From assembly GCF_002775205.1 (NCBI RefSeq), contig NC_036446.1:17360565-17424564 (forward strand): a DNA stretch of 64,000 nt, in the 5' to 3' direction. The notes under the pieces are model-generated. The model did not search any database. It saw nothing but the letters and a program-made list of their open reading frames with translations, and had not been told where the DNA came from. This DNA is from Xiphophorus maculatus (taxonomy: Eukaryota > Chordata > Actinopteri > Cyprinodontiformes > Poeciliidae). This document shows, piece by piece, positions 62,976 to 64,000 of this stretch; position 1 is the stretch's first letter, and the number at the start of each line of letters is the position of its first letter. The translations under genes were made by a program, and so were the position numbers.

Positions 62976-64000
62976 GAGGTCGGCCCGGAGACCAACAGGA
63001 CTCACTATGAAGCCCTGGAGGTCCGAAAGGAGACCAACGGGACTTGCTACGAAGTCCTGGAAGTCAGCCCAGAGACCAACAAGACTCGCTACAAAGGCCT
63101 GAAAGTAGGCCCGGAGACCAACGGGACTTGCTACGAAGCCCTGGGGCAGGCCGGGAGACTGACACGACTCGCTACAAAGCCCTGGAGGTCAGCCCGGAGA
63201 CCAACGGGACTTGCTACGAAGCCCTGGAGGTCAGCCCGGGAGACTGACACGACTCTCTACAAAGCCCTGGAGGTCTGCCAGGAGACCAACGGGACTTGCT
63301 ACGAAGCCCTGGAAGTCAGCCCGGATACAAACAAGACTCACTACAAATGCCAGAAGGTCAGCCCGGAGACCAACAGGACTCGCTACAAAGCCATGGAGGC
63401 CAGCCCGGAGACCAACAGGACTCGCTACAAAGCCATGGAGGCCAGCCCGGAGACCAACGGGACTTGCTACGAAGCCCTGGGGCAGGCCGGGAGACTGACA
63501 CGACTCGCTACAAAGCCCTGGAGGTCAGCCCGGAGACCAACGGGACTTGCTACGAAGCCCTGGAGGTCAGCCCGGGAGACTGACACGACTCTCTACAAAG
63601 CCCTGGAGGTCTGCCAGGAGACCAACGGGACTTGCTACGAAGCCCTGGAAGTCAGCCCGGATACAAACAAGACTCACTACAAATGCCAGAAGGTCAGCCC
63701 GGAGACCAACAGGACTCGCTACAAAGCCATGGAGGCCAGCCCGGAGACCAACAGGACTCGCTACAAAGCCATGGAGGCCAGCCCGGAGACCAACGGGACT
63801 CGCTACAAAGTCCTGGGGCAGGCCGGGAGACTGACATGACTCGTTACAAAGCCCTGGAGGTCAGCCCGGAGACCAACGGGACTTGCTACGAAGCACTGGA
63901 GGCAGCCCGGGAGACTGACAGGACTCAATACGAAGTCCTGGAGGTCTGCCAGGAGACCAACGGGACTTGCTATGAAGTCCTGGAAGTCAGCCCGGATACA
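62976..64000. repeat. 42-bp minisatellite with 336-bp (8 x 42) higher-order repeat, runs off the window
   Basis: About 24 head-to-tail units of 42 bp, with the core GCCCGGAGACCAACGGGACT then TGCTACGAAGCCCTGGAGGT and CA. A marker unit containing GGGGCAGGCCGGGAGACTGA recurs at about 63,145, 63,481 and 63,817, exactly 336 bp apart each time. An 8-unit block has therefore been amplified as a whole. Degenerate units reach back to about 62,880. Frames stay open for 95-148 codons (14-residue repeats such as SPETNGTCYEALEV or ARRPTGLATKPWRS). Variant units shift the frame (CCCGGGAGACTG, loss near GGGGCAGG), so translation is probably not selected. GC content is far above the rest of the window. Confidence 0.92.

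Noticed and set aside
62594..63102. Pro/Arg/Leu-rich open frames on both strands
   Set aside because: Translation of the 30-bp GC-rich repeat; no homology recognised and no conserved motif.

Overview
The window is nuclear DNA of a bony fish, most likely a percomorph teleost. Three things point there: AT-rich DNA with short, consensus GT-AG introns; proteins nearly identical to vertebrate orthologues; and repeats typical of teleosts (tRNA-derived SINEs, degraded Tc1-like transposons). No prokaryotic-type system is present. The species call is inference.

Layout. (1) 825-13,909, minus strand: nearly all of dhx38 (PRP16), the DEAH-box ATPase of the second splicing step. I traced 25 consecutive coding exons by matching splice sites and frame; they join without a frame break into about 1,227 codons. 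The last exon lies left of base 1, and a probable non-coding first exon is at about 14.83-15.11 kb. (2) 15.1-16.26 kb: head-to-head interval with three inverted CCAAT boxes. (3) 16,258-19,805, plus strand: a complete five-exon cyb5b (outer mitochondrial membrane cytochrome b5, 157 aa). (4) 20.1-25.7 kb: no gene seen. (5) 25,726-29,706, minus strand: a two-exon class A GPCR of 365 aa that I cannot assign to a named receptor. It lacks the normally near-invariant proline of the TM7 NPxxY motif. (6) 30.1-58.5 kb: a 28-kb gene-poor stretch of transposon relics, short palindromes and unexplained single-copy DNA. (7) 58,577-58,729, minus strand: the terminal coding exon of a copine, probably cpne7; the rest lies beyond the right edge. 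(8) 62.67-64.0 kb: a GC-rich minisatellite, first about 30-bp units, then 42-bp units in a 336-bp higher-order repeat, running off the window.

The genes do not form a pathway. From memory, human DHX38, CYB5B and CPNE7 all map to 16q, so the block looks like part of an ancestral linkage group. The most unusual items are the structured minisatellite, the GPCR with the changed TM7 motif, tandem CAGCAG acceptors in two genes, a 90-bp-structured satellite beside two perfect palindromes in cyb5b intron 1, and remnants of several different Tc1-like families.
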